Both the position numbers and the translations under genes were made by a program. The notes beneath the pieces are model-generated. The model did not search any database. It was not told the origin of the DNA and worked only from the letters and a program-made list of their open reading frames with translations. DNA of 64,000 nucleotides from assembly GCA_022661535.1 (NCBI GenBank), contig JAKULF010000002.1:744001-808000 (forward strand), given 5' to 3'. The DNA comes from Eutypa lata. Taxonomy: Eukaryota; Ascomycota; Sordariomycetes; Xylariales; Diatrypaceae. Shown in pieces: positions 45,277 to 55,820 of the stretch (position 1 is its first letter; each line of letters starts with the position of its first letter).

Positions 45277-46677
45277 TATAAAGGTTTGTTTGATAACGAG
45301 AGACGAAATAGTTATGACATGGCATGATTTTAGGAGGCATGAAGTCAAATTACTCCTTTGTTAAAAGACAGGCTTGTGATGCGTATCTATACCTCACTAT
45401 CACTTGACCCCTCTATATTTCCCTAGTTGTGGTGATATCTTCATAAGTAGGATAATAATAACATTCACAAACAAGATTATTGTCAATTGATCGGATCATT
45501 GCTAACATACCCTACACGGGTAGGCCAGGAAGCCCCCCTACGTGTCTTTATTGTCACATGAAATAACCAGACAATACAAATTAATTACACCAGGATGTCT
45601 TCAGCTGAAAAGTTTTGAAGTGAAATCACATGTTGATTGGACTGGCGCCATTATGCCGTATTACAACCCTATCCATTTATAATCGGCTTATACTTACCTA
45701 GACGGCTAGAGTAGTTACGGGTATGCATAGACAACTGTTGTAACATGGAGATGCTAAGACATTCAGCTCCGCAAAATGATGAGTACAACCTATACGCATG
45801 ACCTCCGATATTTTAGCTGGCACCCAATGAAGCAGTCACGGAATAATTCCGACCTTTTGACATGCAAAGGGGGGTGTCTGACCACCCCGCATCTCGGCCC
45901 CTGGTACTAGACGGCTAGGAAGGTACATATGCAGATAGAGTTACATTGCATCCGTGATCACTTACATTCCACGTAGTATTGCCTTCGGATGGGTGGTCTA
46001 GTATTACATGTAGTTAGTACTACAGTGCAATGCAACGCCCCTGTTTAGGTTACATCCTTCATTCCTACTCTCTATAGATCAATAAGCTTCTCCAGCTAAC
46101 AAGATACCTAGGTATTTTGTCTCGGCTACCCCCTGAGCGCAAAGTAGGTTTCAATAAAAGGATCAGGGGGAGGTACCTCATTGTTTCTTGTACGGAATAT
46201 TGTTTGTATCGTTGAGTTCTGCGCTGAAATAGAGCAATGATAACTTTTAATACTGACCCGGTCCATAGTAGCCAAAGCATTCCAAGGTATGTTGGTGCGA
46301 TCCTTTGGTAGTGGAGAACTGCAGGATAATATAGAAAAACGGGAGTGTATAAGCGGGTGGTTTGAAGTGAATGGGGTTTGGCGATTTGAATGCCAAATTA
46401 TGCTTTCAAACAATGAAGGTTTCTGCCATTACCTTTCATAGCCATATAGTAATAAATAGGCTACAAATTCTGAGTCCATGAAAACCACGGTGGTCTAAAT
46501 TAGTACGTTTTATAGTCATTATTGATTCTGCTCCACGTTGAATGTATCGTCTATATCTTGATAGTAGCTGCTGCTACAGTTGTCACAGGGACTATTCATC
46601 TCTACATAGTCTTTGCTAAAGCCAGTAGATCTTAATTCATAGATAGTGTGATATTGTACCTATTTGTCAATAGTTCA
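45277..46677. other. Intergenic region
   Basis: 1.4 kb of AT-rich sequence between two genes whose 3' ends face each other. No coding sequence or structured RNA recognised. Confidence 0.45.
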
Positions 46678-49257
46678 CTACCCACGCCTCAAGCCGCGAT
46701 TCCAACGTGTCTTCGGGCTTGTATCCAAAACGGCTACGCTCAAGTTAGGCAGGTCGAACTCGAAAGCGCCGCCACTTCCAGCCGTGACAGTACTCTTGGT
46801 CGTTTCAACAACGTTGACGCCGGTGAAAGGGTCGTTGATATCGTACGGGTTCTCGGGCCCCGTCAGGACCGTGAGCTCTGCTGTGGTGCCCTCCTCAACG
46901 CCCTCGAATGTCAACTTGACAGGCACGTCCGCGCTATCAGTCGAGTTGTACACGGCCCCCTTGAAGATGTACCCGTTGGTCTTATCGCTCTTGCCAGCGA
47001 CGTAGTACAGTGGACCAAAATCTGACGTGACTGGAAGCGTCTCTGTGAAGATGTGGGCGGCGAAGAGCTACACGTAATGGATCAGTATGATATGGCCCCA
47101 TAAGCCTTCAGGGGTGTTGCGCTTAGAGCTATTTAGTAACTTACCTCCCACACATACCAGCTGGTCGATTTCGTAGTCTGAGCTGGGTCGGCTGAGTGTT
47201 GAATCATGGTGATGGACCACTGCCATCTGTTTAGGTTCCGCAAGATTGGCGCCTATGATCATGTTAAGCTTTCAACCCCATATACTCAAAGTCTCTCATA
47301 ACTAAATTGGCACTTACGTATGCTGCTCCGATGATCCTGTCCTGGTTTCTCTCATATCCGACCAAACTGACAGCTTCACCAACTGCTCCACCCCACCATG
47401 GATACGGCATTAGGTTGCCATCCCATCCAATGCCGCCGTTCGGGTGCGTAGCAGCTACCTCTCCGATGATATGCGGTGTGCTTATGTTATCAAAGTGGTT
47501 AAATTGTGCGACGAGGGTATCTGGCTCAGTATAGAGGTGAAAGTCTCCAGCCCCGGGCTCTAAGTTGTCTCAGATTAGCACCTGCGTCTTGTAGAAAAAT
47601 AATAACAAGATACGGAAGCCTTATGAAAGCCACCCGTTTTTGGATCCTAACTTAGAGCATGGCGTGTGTGACGAAGGCAGGCATAAGCTGTATAGGGAAA
47701 ACTTCTTGGTAACAAAAAAAGAGTGTGTGGGGGGAAGGAGTGTATGTATGTACCTGGGATATTATAGCCATCGTAGTAAGAGCCAGAAGAGATGACTTGG
47801 ATGTCTGGATACGCGGCGTTGATAGCATTAAGGAACAACGGGAATCGATAATCCTTATACGTCGTCCATCCTTCAGCGCCCCCACCCAACCAGTCCTCGT
47901 TGCCGACCTCCACATACTCAAGCTTAAAGGGCTCTGGATGACCGAGTTCAGCACGAACAGCCCCCCACTTTGAGTCCGCAGATCCACGAATAAATTCGAT
48001 CTGATCGAGGGCGTCGTCAATAAAGGGCGGCAAGTCGTCCTCCGCAACAATATCACCGTTCAAGGCTAGACCAGAATAAACTCCCACGACTAATATTGGC
48101 CGCTTATGTCAGAATGTACGCTAATAATGCATTAGGTATATAGAAGGGGGTATCACTCACTAAGTTCCATGCCAATGTCTTCTGCGAACTCGAGGTATTC
48201 AAGCAGACCCAAACCGTGAGTTTGCTGGTAACCCCACACGCCAGAGAAACCAGGACGATCCTTCAGCGGACCAAGTGAGTCTTTCCAATCCCACCACGAT
48301 GTCTTGGTCAAGCCTTCCAGCATATTACCGCCAGGAATCCTGAAGAGTGTCTAAGTTATGTTAGTCGATTTCTCGTACGTATTAGAAAATCCTTTGCAGA
48401 TGCTCTAGGGACTTACCGGGTGCAATTGCTCCAATGCCTCGGCGATATCAATGCGCATACCGTTCTTGCGGCCCTTATAAGTGGGAGGGAATAGGCTAAT
48501 CAAGTTGAAATCCAAAGAACCATCTGTCGCCCCCTGAAACTTGTTAGTGGTGTATGCCCTCGAACACACGATAGAACCAGCATAGACGTACAGCTGCATC
48601 AAACGTAACCGCAAAGGTATTATTAGAGTTCGGGGCGTCCTTCTCCGGGGTCAATTCAAAGGTATGTTCTATCCATTCTTCAGCGCTCGATTTCGACTGA
48701 ACCGTCACGCTTCCGAACGTCTCGTTCGTGAGATCAGACTGTAGAGAAGCAGTGAACTCTCCCTCGTAGCCACCCTTGACCCAGAAGGAACCCGTATACT
48801 TCTGCACTTTCACGTCCATGCCCCAGTAGCCGTCATTAGAAAATCCAACTTGGCCGGCTGATTCACTTGCGGCGACGTTCAACGACGTCTGCAGGGCGTC
48901 GGATAACGGCGTGCTGAGGTTCTTCAGCGAGAGCTCTGCCCCGTTGACTGCATGCCAGGCGTCTAGAGATGAAGGAAAGCTTTCGCTGCTTTGGAACGCT
49001 CGGTTGCGGAGGAGCTCGGCGTAGAGGCCACCGTCGCCGGAATTGTTGATGTCCTAGGGACGTAGGTCAATGAATGCCCAGAGCTCCTGGTTATTGAATC
49101 GAGACGGCATTACAATGAATGTACTTACCTCGTGCAGGAACCCATACTGGTGACCATTGGTTTTGTTACCGCCCGTCGCTTTCACACTGATCTCTACGGC
49201 AGAGACCGGCGAAAGGGCAAAGATGCCGGCCAACAGGCCCACTGTGAAAGGTACCAT
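46678..49257 (-). CDS. GH51 alpha-L-arabinofuranosidase, secreted
   Basis: Secreted exo-enzyme of 657 aa that removes arabinofuranose side chains from arabinoxylan and arabinan. Eight exons on the minus strand: 49257-49129, 49053-48592, 48533-48417, 48350-48161, 48089-47754, 47559-47318, 47252-47145 and 47067-46678 (1974 nt). The signal peptide is residues 1-20 (ends VSAVE). Conserved blocks appear in order: [26 protein letters not shown], a carbohydrate-binding-like sandwich ([10 protein letters not shown]), [22 protein letters not shown], and the acid/base E364 in EVGNEDW. The presumed nucleophile is E445 in IIGEVA (often GEYA in relatives). The C-terminal beta domain begins near [15 protein letters not shown]. 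High intron number is usual for fungal GH51. Most junctions are supported by phase and by family alignment. Confidence 0.95.
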
Positions 49258-50750
49258 CTCTTTTACGTACTTTATATGGCACAGATGCTAGCAATGGCAT
49301 CTAGGGCAAGTCCCGTCGGTGCCTTTGAGACTCAAGAAGAGCCATCTTCCTTTATAATAGCACTCTAAGCGTGGACCCCAGCCAGCTCTGATATAAACGT
49401 GAGTTGGGGTAGCTTGGGGTAATTACGAAGAAGATCCACACCATAGGCTGACTTTGTATGTCACTATTTGGGGGGGGCCGAGATCGTGTCCGATCCCAGC
49501 TTTATGCGAGCCTATAGCAAGCCAAAAAACGGCTTCCGGAAACCTGGGCGTCAAGTCGGCCTTGCTTACGACGTATTTCGGTGTGCAAGGGTATCAGGGT
49601 ATCTGCCCAGAATCCAGATTCCAGCCCTAAGTTTCGGGCTCACAATCACCGAAAGCAATAACCGGCGGCTTTGAAATGCCGATCGGGTGCGGGCCTCTCC
49701 CTCACTGGTGGAAAGAGGCCGCGTCCAAGCCTGGGGTAGTGGGGTTGAGTAAGTATGGGGACAGTCCCCACTGCGATGGACTCATTTCTTATAATATGTT
49801 GTCACTCTATAACTATAGTTTAGTTTGGCTTCAGGGATATTATTGGGTCGGCTCTACGGTGAGCAGGAAAAGGTGAGGTGTTGCAGGCAGCTGGATAAGA
49901 ACATCATGTGTTGCACCTTAACCATAAATATAATCTAATAGCATTGTGAATAGTGGCTTCGTCATATGATTAACCACGGAATACTTACTCATATACTGAC
50001 GGAGACACAAAATTAACTAGGTCGCCTAAGCGGAAACGTATGGAAGTCGTAGAATATACTACATCCATCTCTTGGTTTAGAACTGACGACATTTTATACG
50101 CCCCTATAACCCCCATATACACATACAACGCACCCGTCCACATAAGCCACTACAGAACCCCTATCATGATCCTCCGTTTTTCCTTCACTGGACAGCGCAC
50201 ACCCCAAAAGACAGCCTATGCCAAATGCTATCCCAACCAATATATAGAGATCACCAAGCCCTAACCCCCTTCAATTTCTTCCTGGAAGGAGGGAGCTCTA
50301 GTTATATAATGCAATGCCAAAAGTAAAAGAATCGACAAGACTCCTTCCTTGAGCCGCCAACGCACCACCCACCACTATCCGCCCACCATGCTGAAATGTC
50401 GCAGAAGACACCGAAGATGCGAGTGACAGAACTCTTCTATATATCCCAGATGCTTAATGCTTCCCATACCTAAATAGGCTATAGCGCACCAATGCATTCT
50501 TGATTTCATGACCTCATTCCTCCTCCTTTATATATGTAGACACATGCATCTCTGTAAGTACAGGTCTCTCTAAACCATCATTTATGAGCCGAGCCGAGCT
50601 CTGGCTATGTATATATATAGTAGACATTGAAGAAAAGGGTGAAATTCGCTTGGTATTGTGACTAGTCTCCCTGATGAGTTGTCACCACCGCGAGCAGCGC
50701 CGTCTATCCATCCCTTTCGATCTTAAGACGTCTTCTCTACGACCGGCGTA
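49258..50750. other. Intergenic region between GH51 and DNA methyltransferase genes
   Basis: 1.5 kb; the left end is the GH51 promoter. Beyond that, no coding sequence, repeat or RNA that I can support. Confidence 0.45.
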
Positions 50751-53700
50751 TTATCTCCAAGGGTTAGCCCCTAGCAAAGCCTCATCCGGCGCCGAGCTCA
50801 CGACGCTCTCAATAGTAGGCCGATGCTTCTTAGCGACAATTTCCACATACAGCGTCGACGAGCGCTTCCGATGGACCATCGGTGTCGCTGGTCCCGCCAA
50901 CACGTCGCTTAGATCACTAGTAGCCGGCGTAGTAAGCGGTGTCGCGCGGGACGTGAAATCCTCAGTGAAGGCTTCAGCAAGCTCGTCCGCGGAGCTCGGG
51001 GAGTCCAAGACGATGGGGAGATCAGCAGTACCGACATTCAGCCCCGTCATCATCTCGATGCTATTGGTGATAGCCAAAGGATCTAGATGCACATCCCTCG
51101 AGTTGTTATTCATTGCTGCTGCTGCTACTGCTACTGCTGTTGTCGTCTTCTGAGGGATAGGCTCCTCATTAAGCAGGGTGCCGAACCAAGCCTCGCGGAT
51201 CGCCAGGCCCAGCGCGAGGGCGACCTGGCGCGCGACGCTGTTCCCGACGATGCGGTACTGGCTGATGGGGGAGCCGAGGAGGACCTCGTGGTCGGGGAAG
51301 CCCTGGGCGCGGCGGGCCTCGAGGATGGTGATGGGCCGCGGCTGGTGCCAGTGGTTGACCTGGCCGACGCGGGCGTCGGAGGGCCCGCAGCTGGTCGTGA
51401 TGGTGGGGAAGAGGTCGCGCGGGTGGACGCGGCCCCAGCCGCGCGAGATGGTGCTGACGCGCGACTTGCCCTCCGAGGGGAACAGGTGGCGGCGCGTCGA
51501 CTCTTCCAGGACCCCGGCCCCGTAGTACGCCTTGCTGAAGTTCATCTCCCACGGCTGCGTCGGGATCTGCGTCACCTGCTTGCGCACCGCCGGCGTGTAG
51601 CCGATCGCGAGCCGGTGGTCGGGGAACCCGACGCTGTAGTCCGCCTTCGAGTCCTGGATGTCCGGCAGGTCACTCACGGCTTCCGCGGCGCTGATGAACT
51701 GGAACGGCGTGGGTAGCCTCTCGCGTCGGCTGAATGATTGCCCGTTAGACATCAGTCCAAGCCTTCGGAGCGGTACGCCAGGCGGGTGCGAATGCGTGGG
51801 TATTGGGATCTTGGGTACGCGGAGGCCCGGCGCTGTGAATAATAGGAATACACGACTGCGAGACTGAGATGCGCCGAAGGACCACGCATCCATGAATAGA
51901 ATCTGGGTTTGGTATCCTAGGCCGACGATGGCGCTGACGAGCTGAGAAAATACACATTCATCTCGGTTGTGTTTCGCTTGTACCATTTGAATGACATTTT
52001 CAAGTAGGCCATAGTGAGGGCGGTACAGGTCGACGTAGGAAGCGAATGAGGCCACAAGCGACTGGTTCTTCCGCTGTTTGTCGGTGGTCTTGTTTATTGT
52101 TAACAAGGAAAAACCTGGGCAAGGCGAACCACCGGATATGAATTGGACTTCTCCAGGCCGAGGCGCTTTCTTGTCACCTAGTAAAGCCCGACGGAGCAAG
52201 TCATCAACAGAGCCTAGGAATGGTGTGCACGTATCCGGCTTAGTATTGGCCATGTACGTATGGATGGCCTCCCTCCAGATATCGTTGGTCCAGCGCATCT
52301 CAATGGCGTTGCCGTCTTCAAGGCCGCGTCCAAAATTTCCACCGCCACAAAACAAGTCGAGACCTCTTAATTTCTCAGAATGTGCAGTACGGCTGGGGTT
52401 GAAACCTTGCCGCAATAGTCTGAGAGAATCGAAGTTCGCAGGAACATATTGGGGGTTGCCATCTTCCGTGATCAGCTCCCGATGCGTGATGAAGAAAGCA
52501 TCACCAACGCCACTGCGATCATATGGAGCCGGGATAATCTCGTCAGGGGGAAAGACTCTGACGAGACATCGCCGTGCAATGCTTCTCGCCTCTATCTCGA
52601 CTATCCTTTCAGAGTAGACGAGCTCGTTCGGTGGCGATTTGGGGGTGGTCGTGTCAACGAGTCTCCTTCGCAAGAGTTTTCGCAAGCTCACGAATTTCTC
52701 CGTGCCTTTATCGAAGAATGATTCGATCATGAAATTCTCTAGATCCAGAGATGTAGGTTCTGTGTGAACCAGAACCGCATCGCCAACTTTGAAGTCGTCT
52801 TGTTCTTGGGACACATCTCTGCTTTCACACTTCATGTGTTCTATCTGAAGAGTAATCCACCGTTGTTCATCGGTTATATATGTTTGGCGCACGAAGAACT
52901 GTGCCGACGTGGACGGGTTTCCGAACCAGTGTACAACATGAGTGGAGATGATATCATCACCTTTTACTTTGCCCATATCACTGTGGCAGGTACAGTTGTC
53001 CGATAGGAAGAGCTCCGTTTTCCAAGGATACTTCATTTTTGCGCAGGGTGTATCTCTAGGATGATACAGCCAAATAACATCAAAAGAGCGCTTTCCTCTT
53101 GACATTTTATGAACTGTCTGCACTAGACCATACCATACATGTTGATTCTCATGATGAACCGACGTCTCTAGCTTCCACTCAGTATTGGTCCTCCCCGCAT
53201 CATCAGGTGGGGTTGAAATCACATCGCCACATTGGATAGATGCAGTGAAAGACTCCCACTGCGCACTATGCCTTTTGATAGACCTTTGAGGCTCGGATGG
53301 AGTACTTCGTAGATTAGCACCTGATATGACTGCTGCTCGACGTCTCTCGATCTCAGGTGAAGGCGTCACACTCTCAAGCACTTTGCCAAAACTCATATGA
53401 GAGAAAAGGCCATGTGTGTAAGGCGTGACCGTGGTCTTCGGGATACCATGGGGCTGACCGTCTTTCTTATCATTCCTCGGCGTCACAACCTCATCTTCTT
53501 CATCCAGTGTTTCCACGGCGAATGCAAGGTTCGGCCGGTATTGATCAAGGGAGTTGATTTCCTTCCAAAAGTGATGATAGGTGGTACTTTTTCGATCCAC
53601 GCCACAAGCTTCCCTCCATATGTAGGCTAGATTGGCGGCGATTGCACCCCGAAAATCATCAGACCCATGCGCATCATACCATTTCTGGAAGGCTCTAGAG

Positions 53701-54554
53701 TTCCTATGCTTTCGAAAAGTCCATATACTGAAGCGCGATTTGAAGTCATATAATATGGCTCGGCGTTCGGTGGATCGTAGGTAGTCACAATAGTCAATGA
53801 CGTGTTTGGCGAGATCTGCAATCCATAAGAAGGGGGTATGAAATCTGGCGTATTCGACTGAGGGTGACCCCAATTTGTAGTATATTTCTTTCTTTAGCTT
53901 CTCATTTAACAGAGATCGTATCCAGATCTGGCCTGTAACAGAATCGTAGTCTGCACCATAATTCCCAACTGGGAGTTCACGGAAGGCCACCCGTTTCAGA
54001 TAGAATCTCGTATTGCCCCGAGACACCGTACCATCAAAGAAGAAACAATCTGACTTGTTCAGGCTCTGCAATGGCCTGAGCTCGTTTGGATAAATAACTG
54101 AGTCGATATATATGGAAAAGTCTTGTAGATCAAATTCTAAGAAATCATCATCCATGAGGTCTTGTGACTCTATCGTGTTCATGAGAGCGTCAAGGGTCCT
54201 TGATTCGGTAGTCTCGGGTGCGGGAGGTTCGAAGCCATCATATAAAGATGCCGGTTGCACCAAGGTAGACACGGGAATCTGAACTTCCACGTTTGTGCGA
54301 GTGGGCGCCGACTCGGCCAAAAGGTGTCCCCGATTGTTTTCATGATCTCGTCCCAGTACTTGAGTTCCATCAACGTTCAGATCAGTCCGGTCCTCTTGCA
54401 AGGATTCCCCATCGTATAGACATTCCAAGTTTATAGGCGGACTAAGGCTTCGAGACTGGGTCCCAACGAGGGTCGCAGAGTTATAAAAATCGCGAGGTAG
54501 ATCGTATATATCGAACTCGTCAAGTAGAAGTGGCCCTGAGCTAATTGGTAGCAT
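50751..54554 (-). CDS. dim-2: DIM-2 type cytosine-5 DNA methyltransferase
   Basis: Nuclear DNA (cytosine-5) methyltransferase, 1267 aa, single exon. In Neurospora, DIM-2 is recruited through HP1 to H3K9-methylated, often RIP-mutated DNA. Order of parts: an N-terminal region similar to a replication-foci domain (about residues 165-275), a BAH-like module (about 465-545, YGLVQTVHKM onward), a second BAH-like module (about 595-700), then the catalytic domain. Motif I is GLDLFCGGGNFGRGL from residue 731; motif IV is GGSPCPGFS with the catalytic C812; motif VI is E852-N-V; motif VIII is QSRSR at 897; motif X is GNSVARQVALALG from 1104. All core residues look intact, so the enzyme should be active. 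After motif X is a tail of about 145 residues, Ala/Ser/Thr-rich, encoded partly by a GCA-type repeat. It could also be another fungal DNMT1-like class, but the BAH plus SPCPGFS combination favours DIM-2. Confidence 0.93.
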   Translation of the reverse strand: MLPISSGPLLLDEFDIYDLPRDFYNSATLVGTQSRSLSPPINLECLYDGESLQEDRTDLNVDGTQVLGRDHENNRGHLLAESAPTRTNVEVQIPVSTLVQPASLYDGFEPPAPETTESRTLDALMNTIESQDLMDDDFLEFDLQDFSIYIDSVIYPNELRPLQSLNKSDCFFFDGTVSRGNTRFYLKRVAFRELPVGNYGADYDSVTGQIWIRSLLNEKLKKEIYYKLGSPSVEYARFHTPFLWIADLAKHVIDYCDYLRSTERRAILYDFKSRFSIWTFRKHRNSRAFQKWYDAHGSDDFRGAIAANLAYIWREACGVDRKSTTYHHFWKEINSLDQYRPNLAFAVETLDEEDEVVTPRNDKKDGQPHGIPKTTVTPYTHGLFSHMSFGKVLESVTPSPEIERRRAAVISGANLRSTPSEPQRSIKRHSAQWESFTASIQCGDVISTPPDDAGRTNTEWKLETSVHHENQHVWYGLVQTVHKMSRGKRSFDVIWLYHPRDTPCAKMKYPWKTELFLSDNCTCHSDMGKVKGDDIISTHVVHWFGNPSTSAQFFVRQTYITDEQRWITLQIEHMKCESRDVSQEQDDFKVGDAVLVHTEPTSLDLENFMIESFFDKGTEKFVSLRKLLRRRLVDTTTPKSPPNELVYSERIVEIEARSIARRCLVRVFPPDEIIPAPYDRSGVGDAFFITHRELITEDGNPQYVPANFDSLRLLRQGFNPSRTAHSEKLRGLDLFCGGGNFGRGLEDGNAIEMRWTNDIWREAIHTYMANTKPDTCTPFLGSVDDLLRRALLGDKKAPRPGEVQFISGGSPCPGFSLLTINKTTDKQRKNQSLVASFASYVDLYRPHYGLLENVIQMVQAKHNRDECVFSQLVSAIVGLGYQTQILFMDAWSFGASQSRSRVFLLFTAPGLRVPKIPIPTHSHPPGVPLRRLGLMSNGQSFSRRERLPTPFQFISAAEAVSDLPDIQDSKADYSVGFPDHRLAIGYTPAVRKQVTQIPTQPWEMNFSKAYYGAGVLEESTRRHLFPSEGKSRVSTISRGWGRVHPRDLFPTITTSCGPSDARVGQVNHWHQPRPITILEARRAQGFPDHEVLLGSPISQYRIVGNSVARQVALALGLAIREAWFGTLLNEEPIPQKTTTAVAVAAAAMNNNSRDVHLDPLAITNSIEMMTGLNVGTADLPIVLDSPSSADELAEAFTEDFTSRATPLTTPATSDLSDVLAGPATPMVHRKRSSTLYVEIVAKKHRPTIESVVSSAPDEALLGANPWR

Positions 54555-55247
54555 ATTGATAGTCCGCCGAGTATAAACTTAGTCGTCTTTTGAATAAACG
54601 GGGGTGTCTCCGCATGGTGTATTGCAGTCACAAGTACTGCATGTAGGCGAAGTAGCATTAGAGGAGCCAGTTCACACAGAGAGGGGCCATTGCACGTACA
54701 GAGTCTCTACATAAGATTTACCTATAATACAGTTCAGCCGTAGTTAAAGGGAATCACCCGCGAGTGTCCAACTTAAGTCAATGTATGTATAGCATGGTGT
54801 TCATAGATTGTAGGGTGGTTTTGAGGGGAGAAGGTAGAGGTGGATGGACCATATTACAGTTCACATCCTGCGTGAAAGGATTCCGACCAGACAACAATAG
54901 TCGGAGGGTCCAAGTCGCCCTCCTAAGGGCAAAAAAGGACAGAAGTTTATAATATCCCAAAATCTCTTTATAATATAAGAAGAGACTCCATTCTGGGATA
55001 CAACAGGACGACCAGATCTTTCTGATCTGCAAGAGAGGGTCCAAGAGGTAATGGGTTGTCATTTTCGTGACTTGAATATCTGCACGCGACTTTGCAAGGG
55101 GAGGAGGAATGTGGGGTCTCTTTTAACATCCTAGGAATTCCACTTTACTTTAGGTAGTTACTATTTTCGGATTAGAATGGATATAATAGGTGCCATTGGC
55201 CAATTAAAACTATATATTTCGCGCCAGTGGGGTATATATCAGGGTGG
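54555..55247. other. DNA methyltransferase upstream region
   Basis: About 690 bases, presumably the methyltransferase promoter and leader. No gene recognised; the MITE-like element follows immediately. Confidence 0.4.
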
Positions 55248-55510
55248 CACCCATACGGACTTACATAGAAAATGCACTCCCACCAAAATCCAAGCTAGCT
55301 AAAGCTACCAAAGGGTATATTTATAAAGTGCAAACAAAAAAAAAACAAATATTAATAAATAAAAAGAAGTTATTATCATATAAGGTATTGCTTAATGAAG
55401 ATAATTATGCGCATAACTTTAATCAATTGTATTTTGTTATTAAGTTATTTGTATATCTTATCCGGGTGGTGGATTTTGGTGGGAGTGCATTTTCTAAATC
55501 CGTATGGGTG
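55248..55510. mobile_element. MITE-like element with about 40-bp terminal inverted repeats
   Basis: The left arm begins CACCCATACGG at 55248 and runs to about 55290. The right arm, read in reverse complement from 55510, repeats it with one substitution and a short gap, sharing the exact block GAAAATGCACTCCCACC. The interior (about 180 bases) is very AT-rich with A-runs. GGTGG stands directly outside both ends (55243-55247 and 55511-55515), a possible 5-bp target duplication. The element is only about 263 bp, too short for a transposase; it is best explained as a non-autonomous DNA transposon. A 104-codon open frame across it is incidental. Confidence 0.8.
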
Positions 55511-55820
55511 GGTGGAAGCTGCATCCAGCTCCTGTTAGCCAGTCTTTTAAGGAAATGATATGTAAGCAGGCACATGTTTGACATGATAGATCAGACTGAC
55601 ACTTATTATGTAGTTGGGAATAGTAGAGGTAGAAAACTAAAGTGGTCCGCGATATATACAGTTTACTCCTAATAAACGAGATAGAACCCGTGGATCTTCA
55701 ATCGGAATATGTAGCAAATATATATGCAAACATTATACATATATGTATCATCATTCATACACTCTAGAGAAATAGGTATACAATACTACAGTCCACACTG
55801 CGGAATCATGTTACACACAA
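55511..55820. other. Spacer between MITE-like element and PPR-like gene
   Basis: 310 bases of AT-rich sequence. Nothing recognised apart from the 3' flank of the gene to the right. Confidence 0.4.

Noticed and set aside
51087..51716. 209-codon open frame opposite the DNA methyltransferase
   Set aside because: Shadow of the catalytic domain; composition is typical of antisense GC-rich sequence.
55244..55558. 104-codon open frame over the MITE-like element
   Set aside because: It spans both inverted repeats and an A-rich interior; no transposase motif.
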